Assembly (NCBI GenBank): GCA_024206195.1
Contig: JAAGZO010000814.1
Coordinates: forward strand, 1-7,895
Reading direction: 5' to 3'
Length of the DNA stretch: 7,895 nt
Source of the DNA: a bacterium
GTDB lineage: Archaea > Nanoarchaeota > Nanoarchaeia > Woesearchaeales > UBA10216
Below, in pieces: positions 5,732-7,895 of this stretch (positions are counted from its first letter, which is position 1; the number at the start of each line of letters is the position of its first letter). The translations under genes were made by a program, and so were the position numbers. The notes under the pieces were generated by a model. That model was given only the letters and a program-made list of their open reading frames with translations. It did not search any database and was not told the origin of the DNA.

Positions 5732-6226
5732 TTAAATTATACCTTCATCAATCATTCTACTACGCCATGCAAGACTTTTTGGGGCGTATGGTGACATTCT
5801 TCCATCACCTATAGCGGAAAGTGTAAATTCAGATGATGTCAATACAGTTGATGCACTAAGACCATCATTCAAAGTAATTTGTGCCTTTGCCGTACCAATG
5901 CTTCCAGCAACGACATTACCTGCAACTACATTAGTTACAGTAAAATCAATTCCAGATGTTCCAGCCAATAATGTACCTGGGTCGGTCCAAACTATTGCAA
6001 TTGTGTTCCCCGAATCTACAGTAACATCTACTGCTGATATGTTTGTGACTGTTGCTGATACTTCTGTTATAGTTAATTCAGCAGAACCTGGATAATCTGT
6101 AGTAAATCCAACCTGAGAACTTCCTGAAACGCCACCAACATCTATTGTACCGGTAGTAGCCGCTTTTATTGAAAAATCTGAAGTTCCAAACACAGATTCC
6201 TTTAATGTTTTCTTTTTTCTTGCCAT
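5732..6226 (-). CDS. Unrecognised 164-aa beta-rich protein, probable virion component
   Basis: I do not recognise the family. After a short basic start (MARKKKTLKESVFG), residues about 18-138 alternate Val/Ile/Thr/Ser/Ala in a pattern typical of a beta-sandwich or Ig-like domain, for example AELTITEVSATVTNISAVDV at 49-68. The protein has no Cys and few aromatics. The last 25 residues change character, with RMSPYAPKSLAWRSRMIDEG, and could be an interaction peptide. There is no signal peptide. AAGGAG lies eight bases before the ATG, and a GTAAATA box is further upstream. It lies between the neck-like gene and the acidic-protein gene, with only 10 bases to the latter. A head decoration or other surface protein is possible; this is inferred from composition and position only. 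Confidence 0.7.
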   Translation of the reverse strand: MARKKKTLKESVFGTSDFSIKAATTGTIDVGGVSGSSQVGFTTDYPGSAELTITEVSATVTNISAVDVTVDSGNTIAIVWTDPGTLLAGTSGIDFTVTNVVAGNVVAGSIGTAKAQITLNDGLSASTVLTSSEFTLSAIGDGRMSPYAPKSLAWRSRMIDEGII

Positions 6227-6257
6227 AATAATCTCCTTTTAGTTATAAACTTTAAAA

Positions 6258-6264
6258 TATTTAC
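6258..6264 (-). promoter_or_regulatory. Candidate late promoter box upstream of the beta-rich gene
   Basis: Minus-strand GTAAATA followed by TTTT, in a 49-base gap, 32 bases before the ATG at 6226. It shares the core and spacing of the boxes upstream of gp21 and gp22 but not the full 11-mer. Confidence 0.35.
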
Positions 6265-6275
6265 CCTTTTTCCTA

Positions 6276-7463
6276 CTATTCTATGAAGAATAGAGGTGGT
6301 TCGGCTTCACCATACCCATCTTGTATTTCAGCTTCTAATTTTGCTTTATCTTCACGACCCTGTGTCATCAAGTCCTGACCATTAATAGTTCCACCACCAA
6401 ATAGTGTAACTTGACCAAACTTTCCACGGACATGAGCTAATGCTATCTTGGTTAATGCTAGTGCATAACGCTGAACCCAACGTTCTTGGACTAATTCTGC
6501 AACAGATTTTTCCATCCTACAACCAATAACACCAACATACCTTCCCCCACTAGTACCTACTTGTGGTTCTGGTATTAGTTTTATGGTTTGGGATGTTGGA
6601 TTGAAAATAACATCGATTGCTGTTGCAAACATTTTCTTTCTCAAGTCCATCCACTCTTTAAGCATATGCCAGGTTGTAATATCGTAACCGAAACCACCCA
6701 TCATCTGACCAAAATAAGCCTGTTGAGCAAAAAGGTAATCCATATTGAACAATACTTCAGAACTACCACCCTGTCCACCGGCTGGATCAACCGAAAAGAT
6801 TCCAACTACTTTTCTATAGTTATTTAAATCACAATCTACATACTGTGCTGAGACACTAGGTTGAGGAGTAGAACTACAAGGACAATAAAAGTCAGCAATA
6901 TTATTAAGAATCGTATCAACCTTCATTCCTCTACCACATTCATATGCATTAGAATCGAATATAAGATATTCTTCGATAAATCCGGCATATTTAGAATACC
7001 ATTCAGTTGCTTGGTTTATAAAATCATATATTTGATCATCACAAAGCTCTATATTTGTCATAGGCCAACCAATTTGCATCTTAATACGTTCGGATAGAAG
7101 CTCGTAACTTGTGACAACAGGATTAAGTGTTGTACTTCCTCTTACACCAGCAGGTGTTACGGGGTCATGATCCTGACAATCGGGGTTAAATGGCTCTGAT
7201 TGCCTATTATCATAGAAATATGTTACAAATACATTGTCACCAGTAGGAATTGCAGTTGTCCATGAGAGTGTAGTATTATTAAGTTCGTAATCTATACCTA
7301 ATCTCTGGAAACCACTATTCAAAAATACAGAGAATGTCTGTACAATAGGTGTATGTGTTATTTCATATGCTGTTGCATAACCTGTATATGTCACTCCACT
7401 AGCAGCACTTGTTGCTACTATTGGTGTTCCTGATAATTGTTCTTGTATTGGTACCCATGCCAT
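6276..7463 (-). CDS. Neck / head-tail connector-like virion protein
   Basis: The 395-aa product appears to have three parts. Residues 1-86 form a beta domain with QTFSVFLNSGFQRLGIDYEL and VFVTYFYDN, a pattern seen in phage structural proteins. Residues about 119-165 resemble head-tail adaptor helices: ERIKMQIGWPMTNIELCDDQIYDFINQATEWY. The C-terminal part (210-395) includes the GGSSEVLFNMDYLFAQQAYF segment and the helical ELVQERWVQRYALALTKIALAHVRGKFG (331-358), recalling neck proteins of T4-like phages. I infer a gp13-like or adaptor role at the portal-tail joint; the exact T4 counterpart is uncertain. Cys residues are spread through the middle, including YCPCSS. No signal peptide is seen. The start has AAGGAA ten bases upstream. 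The gene stands between a 97-base gap and a 49-base gap, each with possible control sequences. Confidence 0.7.
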   Translation of the reverse strand: MAWVPIQEQLSGTPIVATSAASGVTYTGYATAYEITHTPIVQTFSVFLNSGFQRLGIDYELNNTTLSWTTAIPTGDNVFVTYFYDNRQSEPFNPDCQDHDPVTPAGVRGSTTLNPVVTSYELLSERIKMQIGWPMTNIELCDDQIYDFINQATEWYSKYAGFIEEYLIFDSNAYECGRGMKVDTILNNIADFYCPCSSTPQPSVSAQYVDCDLNNYRKVVGIFSVDPAGGQGGSSEVLFNMDYLFAQQAYFGQMMGGFGYDITTWHMLKEWMDLRKKMFATAIDVIFNPTSQTIKLIPEPQVGTSGGRYVGVIGCRMEKSVAELVQERWVQRYALALTKIALAHVRGKFGQVTLFGGGTINGQDLMTQGREDKAKLEAEIQDGYGEAEPPLFFIE

Positions 7464-7494
7464 AATAAAATTCCTTTTTTATTGTTTTGTATTT

Positions 7495-7537
7495 TTGGTT
7501 ACATTTTTTGTAACCTTACTATCTTCACATTAACCAA
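7495..7537 (-). promoter_or_regulatory. Overlapping alternative hairpins in the leader of the connector gene
   Basis: On the minus strand, GGTTAC (7515-7510) can pair with GTAACC (7502-7497) across a seven-base loop. Alternatively TTGGTTA (7537-7531) can pair with TAACCAA (7501-7495). The two structures exclude each other. No T-run follows, so this is not a clear terminator; a leader structure is possible. Confidence 0.3.
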
Positions 7538-7541
7538 GAAT

Positions 7542-7558
7542 CAAAATAAATTATTTTG
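7542..7558. repeat. AT-rich palindrome just after the secreted-peptide gene
   Basis: CAAAATAA and TTATTTTG flank a single base, a perfect inverted repeat beginning three bases past the stop codon at 7561. Its position suggests an RNA 3' end or a protein site, but the stem is weak and lacks GC pairs. Confidence 0.45.
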
Positions 7559-7560
7559 GT

Positions 7561-7788
7561 TTAAAACGGTGATACTACTGTCCGTCCTAATCCTGATGCT
7601 GTTCCTATTGGATCTGCCACAGGCTTAATAACTCTCATTGCTTTAGCCATAACCGTTGGAGGAATATACAAAGTATCTCCTGTAAAAGCGGAGGTATCAG
7701 GTATACTTACACTAACATCAGCAAATAGCAAACTTGTGCTACATAAAAAATAGATAATAAAAGTAATAATGATATAAAATTTTCTCAT
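7561..7788 (-). CDS. 75-aa secreted peptide with cohesin-like start
   Basis: The first 23 residues are a classic signal peptide: basic MRKF, a hydrophobic core IIITFIIYFLCSTSLLF, and cleavage predicted after Ala23. The mature part starts DVSVSIPDTSAFTGDTLYIP, which resembles the first strands of cohesin-type domains in secreted bacterial proteins (SIPD...GDT...P). After about residue 46 the similarity stops, and the remaining 29 residues (with VIKPVADPIGTASGLGRTVV) are unlike that fold. The product is far shorter than a cohesin domain (about 140 aa), so it may be a truncated acquisition from a bacterial gene that gained a new tail. Cys16 lies in the signal but does not form a good lipobox. 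GGGGAAA lies before the ATG. A secreted protein inside a virion operon is unusual, and its role is unknown. Confidence 0.6.
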   Translation of the reverse strand: MRKFYIIITFIIYFLCSTSLLFADVSVSIPDTSAFTGDTLYIPPTVMAKAMRVIKPVADPIGTASGLGRTVVSPF

Positions 7789-7847
7789 GTTGCTTTCCCC
7801 ACTTGATTTAATTTTAATATCTAAAAATTGAATTTAATACAACTACA

Positions 7848-7879
7848 AAGCGACTATCTCAAAATCAAGATAATCGCTT
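7848..7879 (-). terminator. Hairpin, possible terminator of the gene upstream of the window
   Basis: On the minus strand AAGCGATTATCT pairs with AGATAGTCGCTT over 12 bp (one G-U) around an eight-base loop, followed by TTGTAGTTGTATT. The first three minus-strand bases of the window are TAA, which could be the stop of the preceding gene. The T-rich tail is weak, so termination is moderately likely. The rest of 7789-7895 holds only AT-rich sequence and the ribosome site of the secreted peptide. Confidence 0.5.
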
Positions 7880-7895
7880 GTTTTACAAAAACTTA

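Noticed and set aside
7497..7515. Hairpin as a terminator of the secreted-peptide gene
   Set aside because: On the minus strand the six-base stem is followed by A-rich sequence instead of a T-run, so it does not fit an intrinsic terminator.

Overview
The window is a block of tailed-phage virion genes, all read from the minus strand, so transcription runs from high to low coordinates. Two gene products place it as a distant relative of T4: a gp23-like major capsid protein (MCP) and a gp21-like prohead protease. A gp22-like scaffold and a gp4-like head-completion nuclease agree with this. The DNA is AT-rich with strong AAGGAG-type ribosome sites and uses the standard bacterial code. The host cannot be read from the sequence. 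A bacterial-type signal peptide and plain Shine-Dalgarno sites indicate a bacterial host. No integrase, tRNA, CRISPR array or insertion sequence was seen.

Layout in transcription order: a hairpin at the right edge (7848-7879), possibly the terminator of a gene outside the window; a 75-aa secreted peptide with a cohesin-like start (7788-7561); a 97-base gap with hairpins; a 395-aa neck/head-tail connector-like protein (7463-6276); an unrecognised 164-aa beta-rich protein (6226-5732); a very acidic Asp/Ser-repeat protein (5721-4927); and a strong intrinsic terminator (4909-4880). After the terminator come the gp4-like nuclease (4864-4403), gp21 protease (4367-3678), a disordered Pro/Gln/Thr protein (3670-3173), a 151-aa protein (3173-2718), a DUF3008/prohead-core-like fusion (2718-2380), gp22 scaffold (2310-1396) and the MCP (1358 to beyond base 1, its last part outside the window).

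The genes form a head-assembly cassette. The scaffold and small core proteins would form the prohead core, the MCP would assemble around it, and the gp21 protease would then cut the scaffold and the MCP N-terminus. The expected T4-type site, (I/L)-x-E followed by a small residue, is present in the MCP at residues 56-59 (ITE|A) and several times in gp22. The nuclease and the connector would act at head completion and tail joining.

The most notable observations are these. Three otherwise unrelated proteins share an N-terminal tag (D-x-D-T-x-[LI]-LEE), a candidate core-targeting or protease-recognition peptide. A textbook ribosome site and ATG lie inside the DUF3008 fusion gene, so one gene may make two products. 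A GTAAATA box recurs 27-32 bases upstream of three genes and is a candidate late-promoter element. The gp4 gene seems to lack any leader, because a terminator ends just before it.
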